From Entomospira nematocerorum (GTDB lineage: Bacteria > Spirochaetota > Spirochaetia > WRBN01): a DNA stretch of 64,000 nt. Positions 25,514 through 33,766 of the stretch are shown here, in pieces (the stretch's first letter is position 1; each line of letters begins with the position of its first letter). Below the pieces are notes generated by a model that saw only the letters and a list, made by a program, of their open reading frames with translations, was not told the origin of the DNA and searched no databases. Made by a program: the position numbers and the translations under genes. The stretch lies in contig NZ_CP118168.1 of the NCBI RefSeq assembly GCF_028748105.1, positions 744,001 to 808,000 on the forward strand, given 5' to 3'.

Positions 25514-26500
25514 ATGGCCAAAAGTGATTTAATTGGTGGGGCTTTATGGGATGCATATAGCTCAAAAGTTGCTTCACGAATGAATGATCCTAAAAATAGA
25601 GGAGAAATCAGTGAAGAAGAGGCAAAGAGCCTTGGTGGAAAGCTGGTAGTAGCTGATTTTGGTGCAGAAGCCTGTGGGGATGCAGTACGTCTCTTTTGGG
25701 TTGTTGATGAAAATGAAACCATTGTTGCTGCTAAATTTAAGAGTTTTGGTTGTGGAACAGCGATTGCTGCAAGTGATATGATGGTAGAATTATGTATTGG
25801 TAAGACAATTCAAGAAGCTTTAAAAATTGATAATATCATTGTAGAGAAAAATCTTCGTGATGATGAGGATAAACCTGCTGTTCCACCTCAAAAAATGCAT
25901 TGCAGCGTTATGGCTCATGATGCTATTAAAGAAGCTGCAGCAAATTATTATGGTATTGATCGTAGTACTTATGAGGATGCTCAGATTGTGTGTGAGTGTG
26001 CCAGAGTACGTATTGGCGATATAAAAGATGCTATTCGTATTAATAACTTATCTACAGTTGAGCAGGTAACACAGTATACCAAAGCTGGTGGATATTGCAA
26101 AAGTTGTATCCGTCCTGGTGGGCATGAGGCTAAAGATTTATATATTGAAGATATTTTACGCGATACACTAGCAGAGATGGCAAAGGATAATCATATGAGT
26201 CATAGTAATAATACAAACACCAAAGATAGTGCAGAAGAGTTAACTTTTGAACAGATGTCTATCTTTCAAAAGGGCAAGTATCTACAGTCATTTTTTCAAG
26301 AGGTGATTTCTCCTATGCTTGCCATGGATGGTGGTGCTGCTGAACTTGGTGATTTTTATGAAGAGAATAATCGGCTTATCGTACATATCGCCTATAAAGG
26401 TGCATGTGTAGGATGTGCTAGCTCTGCTTTAGGAACACGAATGGCAATTGAGAATATTTTGCGACAGGAAGTAAGTGAGCGTATTGAGGTACGTATTTAG
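25514..26500 (+). CDS. nifU: Full-length NifU Fe-S cluster scaffold
   Basis: 328 residues from the ATG at 25514 (AAAGGAGG 8 bases upstream; upstream in-frame starts lack a ribosome site). Three domains: IscU-like (1-145) with the cluster cysteines C54 in EACGD, C80 in FGCGTA, C130 in MHCSVMA; a [2Fe-2S] BFD-like domain with C160, C162, C195, C198; and a C-terminal NifU domain with the CVGC pair (C298, C301). NifU assembles Fe-S clusters using sulfur from a cysteine desulfurase (NifS/IscS), which is not adjacent. Full-length NifU also serves as the general scaffold in some non-nitrogen-fixers. Monocistronic. Confidence 0.93.
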   Translation: MAKSDLIGGALWDAYSSKVASRMNDPKNRGEISEEEAKSLGGKLVVADFGAEACGDAVRLFWVVDENETIVAAKFKSFGCGTAIAASDMMVELCIGKTIQEALKIDNIIVEKNLRDDEDKPAVPPQKMHCSVMAHDAIKEAAANYYGIDRSTYEDAQIVCECARVRIGDIKDAIRINNLSTVEQVTQYTKAGGYCKSCIRPGGHEAKDLYIEDILRDTLAEMAKDNHMSHSNNTNTKDSAEELTFEQMSIFQKGKYLQSFFQEVISPMLAMDGGAAELGDFYEENNRLIVHIAYKGACVGCASSALGTRMAIENILRQEVSERIEVRI

Positions 26501-26531
26501 CTTCTTAATGTCAAATAATTCTCATGATATT

Positions 26532-26557
26532 GGTGGATAGTAATATCCACCTTTTTT
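26532..26557 (+). terminator. nifU terminator
   Basis: GGTGGATA, loop GTAA, TATCCACC, then TTTTTT. A perfect 8-base stem. Confidence 0.9.
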
Positions 26558-26657
26558 ATCTAAAAAGGCTTGATTTTTATGTGATAAAAAGATAAGCTAA
26601 TAGTTAATTATGCAGTGGAGAAAAAAAATCTTAAGTGCTTATACAAAAGAAGTCAAT

Positions 26658-27791
26658 ATGAATAAAAATATTGTACATGATTCACATGTGTCTCATAAGC
26701 AAGAAGAGATTTCTCATATACATCGGAATTCTTTGCAGACAACTGCTCATCAAGTAGAGAATAATACCGTAAAGAGTGCTTCAGAAGAAAATGTTGTAGA
26801 TAATACCACCACAGGCAAGCCTGTATTACACGGAAGTGGTGTTCGACGTTCTGCAGAGCTACTTATGATGATGGGAGCGGATGCGGCAAAAGACGCATTA
26901 TCTCACATGACAGTGGATGAAATTCAACAGGTAATGCAAGAGATTGAACTCATTAGAACTGAGCGAAAGAGCAAATCTAGTCAGATGAATACGGAAATTA
27001 TGACCGGAGGCATTAATGCTGCTAAGGGATTTTTAAAGACTGCTTTTGGAGAAAATGAGAGTGAAAGGATCTTACGCAGTGCTGTTCCAGAGCTTTCACA
27101 AAAGCCTTTTGCTTTTTTAGAAGAGATTCCAGAGGATCATGTTTTAGCTCTCTTGAAAGAGGAATCCATTGAGATTTTAGCTATTATTATACCACGCCTT
27201 AAACATTCACTAGCAAAACGTATTGTGGAGTCCGTTCCTCCCTATGAGCAAGCTGATCTAGTAAAGCGAATTGTTAAGGTAAAACGCATAGATACGCAAG
27301 TTATTGTCCAAATTGAGAGAGTACTTCAAGAGCGGCTAAAGTCCATTGACGCTCCATTGGAAGAGGAAGAGCTTGATGGGAAAGAGACGTTAGTACAAAT
27401 TTTACGTCATATGCCAGCACATCAAGAACGTTCATTATTAGAAAATTTAGCAAAAGACGAACCCATAACAGCAAAAACCATTGAACAAGAGCTTTTTACA
27501 GAGGAGATTCTCTTTTGGTTAGAAGCCAAGGAGTTACAGCAACGGCTGAGAACTAAGCATAATGATGAAATCGCTTTTTTAATTAAAGGTAGGAGCAAGG
27601 AGCTAAGAGCACTACTTTTGAATGCTTTAAGTAAGCGGAGAGCAGAAGCGGTTTTACAGGAAGAAACGGTTATGGGGTTAGTTTCAAAGCGAGAAGTCGA
27701 TCGTGTGATGAGAGAGTTTCTTGATGAGATTCGTGAAGATGAAAAGAGTGGAAAAGTTGTTTTAATGCGTCCTGGTGAACTCTTTTTATAG
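26658..27791 (+). CDS. FliG-like flagellar switch protein (FliG1 type)
   Basis: About 377 residues from the ATG at 26658; an ATG at 26610 in frame adds 16 residues, and neither has a strong ribosome site. A low-complexity N-terminal stretch precedes FliG-like domains: RRSAELLMMMGADAAKDAL (N domain), the middle domain with FAFLEEIPEDHVLALLKEES and IIIPRL, and a C-terminal domain with LRALLLNALSKRRAEAVLQ followed by KREVDRVMREFLDEI. FliG forms the rotor ring that contacts MotA. Spirochaetes carry FliG1 and FliG2; the divergence here and the lack of neighbouring flagellar genes suggest FliG1. The following unknown gene is 22 bases away and may act with it. Confidence 0.7.
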   Translation: MNKNIVHDSHVSHKQEEISHIHRNSLQTTAHQVENNTVKSASEENVVDNTTTGKPVLHGSGVRRSAELLMMMGADAAKDALSHMTVDEIQQVMQEIELIRTERKSKSSQMNTEIMTGGINAAKGFLKTAFGENESERILRSAVPELSQKPFAFLEEIPEDHVLALLKEESIEILAIIIPRLKHSLAKRIVESVPPYEQADLVKRIVKVKRIDTQVIVQIERVLQERLKSIDAPLEEEELDGKETLVQILRHMPAHQERSLLENLAKDEPITAKTIEQELFTEEILFWLEAKELQQRLRTKHNDEIAFLIKGRSKELRALLLNALSKRRAEAVLQEETVMGLVSKREVDRVMREFLDEIREDEKSGKVVLMRPGELFL

Positions 27792-27813
27792 GTGAGTAGA
27801 GAAGGTAGTAGAG

Positions 27814-28527
27814 ATGAGTGAACAGACAAATATTGATAGAGAACAGCAGATAAGACAAGCATTACAGCGAATTAATTATACTTTTTTCTCTCAGGAGAAA
27901 GGATTATTAAGAGATTTTGGCTTAACTATCTTTCCGTTTTTTACATTTTTTGACTCATTATTAGATAGAATAGAAATTGATATTCAATCAGAGTATCGAA
28001 AGCACTTTCTTGCACGATTCTGGTTATCGAAACCCAAGCCTATGCAGATAGATTTGATTCTTTCTGGAGCTTATCGATCTTTACATGAGCAATGGGAGGG
28101 CGTACAGCGTGATGCAGCGGAACGTTTTGTCGAGAGATTTGCTTTACTTGTGAGTGAATTAGATTCTTTTCGAGTGTTGTTTTCTGCGGAGCAAGAGATA
28201 CAGTATAGTGTATTCATGAATAATCTTACAGAGGTTATGCAATCATATTTTTCTTTTATAGATGAAAACTGGCAAGACAGTGCTTTATCATCTATGGGGC
28301 AAGTCCTTGGAGTATGGGCGATGCCAGCTTTACCTGAAATGGAAGGGTTAGGAGATCGTATTCGATCCCTAAAGAATAGAGATTATATTCATAGTTTAGA
28401 GCTTCTTTTACAAGAAGAACGGATAGCATTTCATCAAAAATTACAAAAAAATTTGTTGGATTCATATACTATGCTGTATAATCAAATAGAAAAAGAGTGG
28501 AGATCATTCTATCTTGCATTAGAGTAA
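27814..28527 (+). CDS. Hypothetical protein downstream of fliG1
   Basis: 237 residues, soluble, strongly alpha-helical with acidic and aromatic residues (RINYTFFSQEKGLLRDFG, FPFFTFFDSLLDRIEID). No signal peptide, membrane segment or motif seen. It follows the FliG-like gene by 22 bases and precedes pfp by 58 bases, so an operon with fliG1 is likely. I do not recognise a family. Confidence 0.65.
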   Translation: MSEQTNIDREQQIRQALQRINYTFFSQEKGLLRDFGLTIFPFFTFFDSLLDRIEIDIQSEYRKHFLARFWLSKPKPMQIDLILSGAYRSLHEQWEGVQRDAAERFVERFALLVSELDSFRVLFSAEQEIQYSVFMNNLTEVMQSYFSFIDENWQDSALSSMGQVLGVWAMPALPEMEGLGDRIRSLKNRDYIHSLELLLQEERIAFHQKLQKNLLDSYTMLYNQIEKEWRSFYLALE

Positions 28528-28585
28528 TATTCTCTAAAGATAGATGAAGATAAATATTTAGAAACAAGGAGCTAAGAAGACGATT

Positions 28586-30247
28586 ATGAAGTCTATCACC
28601 CCTTTACAAAAGGCAAGGTATGAGTATCAGCCAAAATTACCAACAGCATTACAGCAGGATATTAAGCATATTATTGCTGTGCGTGGATCGGCTACAGAAA
28701 GCTTTGCAGATCAGCAAGAGATTAAGCAGTTATTTACGCACACGTATGGTCAACCAATTGTCTCTTTTGAAGCTGGTGTATCAGCGATGAATTTCGAAGC
28801 AATTAAAGTAGGGGTAATTCTCTCAGGTGGTCAGGCTCCAGGTGGTCATAATGTTATCGCTGGATTGTTTGATGGAATTAAGCGTGCTAATGCAGGGAGT
28901 AAGTTATATGGATTTTTAGGTGGTCCATCAGGTCTCCTAGAAGCTAATTATATTGAGATTACTAGTGATCTTATGGATGAGTATCGTAATACTGGTGGAT
29001 TTGATATGATCCAATCCGGACGGACAAAATTAGAATCTACAGAGCAGTTTGATCGTGTTCTTGAAAATGCTAAGTTATTACAGTTGAATGCCCTTGTTGT
29101 TATTGGTGGGGATGATAGTAACACAAATGGAGCTGTTTTAGCAGAGTATTTTAAGTCAAAAAATAGCCCTATTCAGGTTATTGGATGTCCTAAGACGATT
29201 GACGGTGATTTAAAAAATCAATTTATTGAGACGAGTTTTGGCTTTGATACCGCTGCAAAGACTTATGCTGAGTTAATTGGTAATATCGCACGTGATGCAA
29301 GTTCCGCACGCAAATATTGGCATTTTATCAAACTGATGGGTCGTTCTGCAAGTCATATTGCATTAGAGTGTGCACTACAGACCCATCCGAATGTTTGTTT
29401 AATCAGTGAAGAAGTTGAGACAAAGAAAATGACGTTAGCCTCTGTTGTGGAAGAAATAGCTCAGAGTGTTATGAAACGTGCTGAAAAAGGCTGGAATTTT
29501 GGAGTTGTACTTATTCCTGAGGGTCTCATTGAATTTATTCCAGAGATTAAACAATTAATTGCTGAACTTAATGATCTTGTCAGTGAAAAATCAAGTGAAT
29601 TTTCAATTATTACAGATATTGATGAGAAGATTCATTGGATTAAAAATCATCTAGAAGCAGAAAGTACTGCAGTTTATGCCTCCTTGCCAAAAGAGATACA
29701 GTTACAGCTTATTCTTGATCGTGATCCACACGGGAATGTCCAAGTTTCTCTTATTGAAACAGATAAACTGCTTGCTTCAATGGTAAGTTCTTATCTCGAA
29801 AAAGCTCACAGAGAAGGATTATACAAAGGCAAATTTTCCCCTTTAGGACACTTCTTCGGATACGAAGGACGTTGTGCATTCCCGAGTAATTTTGATGCTG
29901 ATTATTGTTATAGTTTAGGCTATACCTCCTTTCTTCTCATTGCAAACGGACTGACAGGCTATATCAGTTCTCTGCGGGAGTTACAGCGACCTGCTAGTGA
30001 GTGGATTGCTGGAGGAATTCCTTTAACAATGATGATGAACATGGAGAAACGACACGGTGAGCGTAAGCCAGTTATCCGTAAGGCTCTTGTTGACTTGAAT
30101 GGAAAACCTTTTCAACACTTTGTACGTATACGTGAAAGATGGGCTGTTGAGAATGATTATGCATATCCTGGGGCGATTCAATATTATGGACCAACAGAGG
30201 TGTGTGATCAGGGAACATTAACATTGAGTTTAGAAAAAAATCGATAG
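28586..30247 (+). CDS. pfp: Pyrophosphate--fructose-6-phosphate 1-phosphotransferase
   Basis: 553 residues, the long form of phosphofructokinase used by spirochaetes, which takes PPi instead of ATP in glycolysis. Visible: the GVILSGGQAPGGHNV phosphate loop at about 76, GGDDSNTNG (the second Asp/Asn block that marks PPi enzymes), the catalytic CPKTIDGDLKN (T-I-D base) and GRSASHIALEC. An insertion in the middle, RAEKGWNFGVVLIPEG, and the C-terminal FGYEGRCAFPSNFDADY are typical of the plant-beta-like PPi clade. AAGGAG lies 19 bases before the ATG. A strong terminator follows the gene. Confidence 0.93.
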   Translation: MKSITPLQKARYEYQPKLPTALQQDIKHIIAVRGSATESFADQQEIKQLFTHTYGQPIVSFEAGVSAMNFEAIKVGVILSGGQAPGGHNVIAGLFDGIKRANAGSKLYGFLGGPSGLLEANYIEITSDLMDEYRNTGGFDMIQSGRTKLESTEQFDRVLENAKLLQLNALVVIGGDDSNTNGAVLAEYFKSKNSPIQVIGCPKTIDGDLKNQFIETSFGFDTAAKTYAELIGNIARDASSARKYWHFIKLMGRSASHIALECALQTHPNVCLISEEVETKKMTLASVVEEIAQSVMKRAEKGWNFGVVLIPEGLIEFIPEIKQLIAELNDLVSEKSSEFSIITDIDEKIHWIKNHLEAESTAVYASLPKEIQLQLILDRDPHGNVQVSLIETDKLLASMVSSYLEKAHREGLYKGKFSPLGHFFGYEGRCAFPSNFDADYCYSLGYTSFLLIANGLTGYISSLRELQRPASEWIAGGIPLTMMMNMEKRHGERKPVIRKALVDLNGKPFQHFVRIRERWAVENDYAYPGAIQYYGPTEVCDQGTLTLSLEKNR

Positions 30248-30267
30248 CTAATAAAAAGATAATAATA

Positions 30268-30298
30268 GGGGACTCATGCTTATGAGTCCCTTGTTTTA
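30268..30298 (+). terminator. pfp terminator
   Basis: GGGACTCAT, loop GCTT, ATGAGTCCC (perfect 9-base stem, 30269-30290), then TTGTTTTA. The converging era gene ends at 30344, so it may also stop that transcript. Confidence 0.85.
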
Positions 30299-30343
30299 TA
30301 ATAATAAAAACAGATGAGTTTTATGATAACGAGAGTGGTTGTA

Positions 30344-31243
30344 TCAAGGAAGCAATTGTGATAGGCGATGTTCATTCGTACGCCAATCTTTATCTACTTT
30401 AACACGTAAATTTAACTCTATTTTATAGGGAAAGATGGTGGAAAGTTCTTTTAAAGATTGAATACGAATTTTTTGTAAATTAGAACCACCTTTACCAATA
30501 ATAATCGGTTTTTGAGTCTCTCGTTCTACAACTATCGCAATACGAGCCCATAGTCTACTACCTTTCATTTCTAAGTCTTCAGCATATACATAGAGTGCGT
30601 GAGGAATCTCTTCTTTCAAGGATTGAATAGCATACTTTCTAATGATTTCAGCAATTCGCAACGATGGCTCTTGATCCGTGTACATATCACTAGGGTAGAG
30701 CCGTGGTCCTATCGGTAAGGAGGGAATGATCGATGAGGTAAGTTCTGCTAAACCTATATTTTCTTTAGATGAGATCTTATACAGAGGAGCATTGGGAAAT
30801 AGCTGGTTAAAGAATAAAATATATTCTGCTGTAAAGGAAGATTTTCTCTTATCAATTTTATTAAGAGCAATCCATACCGGCTTAGAGAGGTCTTGGAGAA
30901 GTGATATAATGAAGGTCTCCTCTTCTCCTGGTTTACGAGTAACATCAACTAGATAGAGAATAGCATCGGCTTCCTCTATCCCTAATTTTGCCTGATTAAG
31001 AAGATGCTTATTAAATCGTTTGTCGCTATAGTGAATACCTGGGGTATCAGTAAAAATAATTTGGGCGTGCTCAGAATTATAGATACCACGAATACGCTGT
31101 CTCGTACTTTGAGGTGTTGCAGAGACAATAGCAACACTTTGCTGGAGAAGCGTATTGAGAAACGTACTCTTACCAGTGCTCGGACGACCAATAAGAGCGA
31201 CGAATCCCACATGAATATTGTCATTAGTAGGCGTAGTTATCAA
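30344..31243 (-). CDS. era: GTPase Era
   Basis: 299 residues: an N-terminal Ras-like G domain and a C-terminal KH domain. G1 GRPSTGKST at about 18-26, G2 STRQ, G3 DTPGI, G4 NKID, G5 SSKENIGL; the KH domain contains VVERETQKPIIIGKGG. Era binds 16S rRNA near its 3' end and is needed for 30S assembly. The first start is TTG at 31243, directly after the cheY TAA; a GTG at residue 12 would leave the G1 loop close to the N terminus. Position at the end of the chemotaxis operon suggests cotranscription with it. Confidence 0.93.
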   Translation of the reverse strand: MITTPTNDNIHVGFVALIGRPSTGKSTFLNTLLQQSVAIVSATPQSTRQRIRGIYNSEHAQIIFTDTPGIHYSDKRFNKHLLNQAKLGIEEADAILYLVDVTRKPGEEETFIISLLQDLSKPVWIALNKIDKRKSSFTAEYILFFNQLFPNAPLYKISSKENIGLAELTSSIIPSLPIGPRLYPSDMYTDQEPSLRIAEIIRKYAIQSLKEEIPHALYVYAEDLEMKGSRLWARIAIVVERETQKPIIIGKGGSNLQKIRIQSLKELSTIFPYKIELNLRVKVDKDWRTNEHRLSQLLP

Positions 31244-31687
31244 TTAAACTTCAACCTTCACGACACTGACGACACGTTCTAAGACTTTCTTACGATCAAG
31301 TGGCTTGACAATGTAGTTTTTTGCACCAAGGAGTAAAGATTTCTTTACGAGATCCTGCCGGCCTAACGCAGAGATCATCACAATTTTTGCATTAGGATCA
31401 AATTCCATAATTTTCTCTAATGCAGTAACACCATCCATTTTTGGCATTGTAATATCCATGGTTACAAGGTCAATTTTATCTTGTAATTCTTGATACTTTT
31501 TTACAGCTTCTTCTCCATCACCTGCAGTTGCAATTACTTCAAATCCCTCACTGGTCAGAATTTGTCCAATTTGTTTAGCAATAAAAATAGAGTCATCAAC
31601 GACCATTACTCGAAATGGAGAACCATCAGCACGGATGCCTTCTGGAGCTTTTGTTGCAATTCCTGGAATATCAGATACACCTTTCAT
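31244..31687 (-). CDS. cheY: Chemotaxis response regulator CheY
   Basis: 147 residues: a single receiver domain after a spirochaete-style 24-residue N-terminal extension (the GVSDIPGI...DGSPF lead). Acid pocket D31-D32, phosphoacceptor D78 in VTMDITMPKMDG, the switch Ser106 in VMISALG, and K128 in IVKPL. Phospho-CheY binds the flagellar switch (FliM). It overlaps cheX by one base and abuts era. It is the terminal chemotaxis gene of the operon. Confidence 0.94.
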   Translation of the reverse strand: MKGVSDIPGIATKAPEGIRADGSPFRVMVVDDSIFIAKQIGQILTSEGFEVIATAGDGEEAVKKYQELQDKIDLVTMDITMPKMDGVTALEKIMEFDPNAKIVMISALGRQDLVKKSLLLGAKNYIVKPLDRKKVLERVVSVVKVEV

Positions 31688-32151
31688 TATCTTCTCTCCT
31701 TTATAGCGACATTAATTTCAATTTTACCAAACGTAGTAATCATAGGTACGACGAGAGCCTCTACACCAACATCATGAATTTTCAGATTATCACCCATAAT
31801 AACTGCAGGGGGAGTAAGATCAAAACGAAATCCAAGTTCATGTAGTCGGGTGACAGCGTGTCCTGTGACCATATTGGCAAGTTCACTTAATGTTGACTTA
31901 GATAAATCATCTAGCTCTGTAATTTCCTCAAAATTCATTGATGAAACAACTTTTAATGCTGTATCTTTATCCATATCAATTAAGATACGTCCTTCAACAG
32001 CGCCGGCAAGGCCAACAATAGCAGCAACTCCCATAATTGATTGAGTGTTATTTTTGAGATAAATAGAGCCACGTTTTACGTCACAATTTAAGACTTCTCT
32101 AATGACAGAAAACGCTGACTCGACGAAAGGGTTTATATAGTCTACCCGCAT
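31687..32151 (-). CDS. cheX: CheY-P phosphatase CheX
   Basis: 154 residues of the CheC/CheX/FliY fold. The phosphatase helix with E-x-x-N is visible as STLSELANMVTGHAV (about 89-103), where the Glu and Asn reach into the CheY active site. N-terminal DYINPFVESAFSVIREVL is typical of CheX. It sits between cheW and cheY, the Borrelia/Treponema order, and is the main CheY-P phosphatase in these organisms, which lack CheZ. Confidence 0.93.
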   Translation of the reverse strand: MRVDYINPFVESAFSVIREVLNCDVKRGSIYLKNNTQSIMGVAAIVGLAGAVEGRILIDMDKDTALKVVSSMNFEEITELDDLSKSTLSELANMVTGHAVTRLHELGFRFDLTPPAVIMGDNLKIHDVGVEALVVPMITTFGKIEINVAIKERR

Positions 32152-32179
32152 AGTTAGTCCTCTTTCTTCTACAAGTTTC

Positions 32180-33763
32180 TTATTTTATTTTTTTATAAAT
32201 TGACAGGTGTTTTGCTCCTATCAACTTCCACGTATCATGGTATAGAGCTTCATTATCACCCAACACCATTAATGTTCCAATTGTCGACATTTCATCTGCA
32301 TCATCTAGAAATTTTTCGATTTCATCATCTGTTAAGTATGATAGCGTATCTCTTGCTACAATGAGATCTAAGCCAGGGAATGTATTACGACTAGTGATAT
32401 CAGCAAATTCAAAAATAATGCAGTTTTTGTATTCATTTTTGAATTGCAATCCCTGTCCTCCTTGGATTGTTAAGAGATCAAATTCCTCCGGCAGTTCTTG
32501 TGCACTAAAAGATAAGTGTGGTGCACCAGATACGGCAATGAGATCAATATCTTGCGCATAAATTTTAGGGGTATTGGTAATCCCTTTAGTTAGTAAAAGC
32601 CCTAGTAGAGAGTAGGCTTCATACCCCATATGTGTACCAGGATTCCATACATGAAAAATACCTTTATCTCTTGGTGTTAGATGATCTGCTAACTCCTGCA
32701 TCATCTCTTGAGACCAAATTTTATCTGTTGCCTCGGAAAAAAAGGATGAGATAAAGTTTAATGCTTCTTTTTCATCCTCTAAATAGAGAGATTGACCATT
32801 TTTTAGAGCTGTATTAGCCTGCTCAATAATCCAGTTTCTATTAAGATTATTTATTTTGAAACCAATCCATTCTTGCAGTTGATGTCCAAGATTATTTAAT
32901 AATGATGGATCTCCCTCAAATACGGCTGTTCGGCGAGCAAGCGGTGTATCGGATAATAGGCTCTCAATATCAGGTTGAGATAAAATATCCGCCTCTGGTT
33001 CTGGCATCGCGTTGAGCATGTCTAAAAGGGCTTGTGATTGAGCATCAGTAGTTGTGCTAGGTTGGCTAATATTAGGTGAAGGTGCTACAAATGGCTGAGT
33101 TGCTACTGGTTGTTGCACGGGGGGCTGATGATTATGAACGTGTTGAGGTGGAGGTGAGCTTCTTGGAGTGGCTGCTTCTACTGGGGCAGAGGGGATAGGT
33201 TGTGCTACTTGTTCTGATGTATCAGTAGTAGGAACTGGCTGTGCATCTTGAGTTACCTGAGACTCTTCTTCTTCAATTAACTCCTTAGCAATACCAAAAA
33301 TTTGATGAATATTGAGGAGAACATAAAGACGTTCTTCGCGGTCGATAATTCCTTCAATGTACTGAATGTTTATCTCTGCAAACATGGGGTGTGCTGGTTG
33401 TATATTCCTACGATTAATTCCTATAACTTTTTCAATAGAGTCAACAACCAACCCCAGAGTTGTATCTTTGACCCGACAAATAAGAATACCTTCTACACGC
33501 TCTTCTTTATTTACAGGTAGTCCAAAGAAATCTCTTAAGTCAACAACTGGAATGATTTCTCCACGTAAGTTATAGACTCCTCGCACAAAGTGTGGCGTAT
33601 TTGGAACATAGGTAAACCTACCACCACGAGAGATCTCTCTTACGCTCATAATATCGACACCATAATCCTTACCTGCAAGCGTGAAAGAGACAGCCTTATA
33701 GTCTTCTAATGCAGTAGACTCACGATTTGGTAGATCGATAACTTCTTTTTCTATTTCTGTCAT
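32180..33763 (-). CDS. cheW: CheW fused to a CheR-like domain
   Basis: 527 residues in three parts. A CheW domain (21-165) with RGVYNLRGEIIPVVDLR and VVDSIEKVI couples receptors and CheA. A Pro/Gln-rich linker (166-280) follows. The C-terminal 285-527 resembles the CheR methyltransferase: HVWNPGTHMGYEAYS (371-385) stands where CheR has 'SAGCSTGEEPYS', IYAQDIDLIAVSGA matches the ATDID motif and LDLIVARDTLSYLTDDEI the CRNVLIYF motif. SAM-contact residues (the Glu-Glu, CRN) are changed, so catalysis is doubtful. Such CheW-CheR-like proteins are known in Treponema-type arrays. Follows cheA by 3 bases. Confidence 0.92.
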   Translation of the reverse strand: MTEIEKEVIDLPNRESTALEDYKAVSFTLAGKDYGVDIMSVREISRGGRFTYVPNTPHFVRGVYNLRGEIIPVVDLRDFFGLPVNKEERVEGILICRVKDTTLGLVVDSIEKVIGINRRNIQPAHPMFAEINIQYIEGIIDREERLYVLLNIHQIFGIAKELIEEEESQVTQDAQPVPTTDTSEQVAQPIPSAPVEAATPRSSPPPQHVHNHQPPVQQPVATQPFVAPSPNISQPSTTTDAQSQALLDMLNAMPEPEADILSQPDIESLLSDTPLARRTAVFEGDPSLLNNLGHQLQEWIGFKINNLNRNWIIEQANTALKNGQSLYLEDEKEALNFISSFFSEATDKIWSQEMMQELADHLTPRDKGIFHVWNPGTHMGYEAYSLLGLLLTKGITNTPKIYAQDIDLIAVSGAPHLSFSAQELPEEFDLLTIQGGQGLQFKNEYKNCIIFEFADITSRNTFPGLDLIVARDTLSYLTDDEIEKFLDDADEMSTIGTLMVLGDNEALYHDTWKLIGAKHLSIYKKIK

Positions 33764-33766
33764 TGC

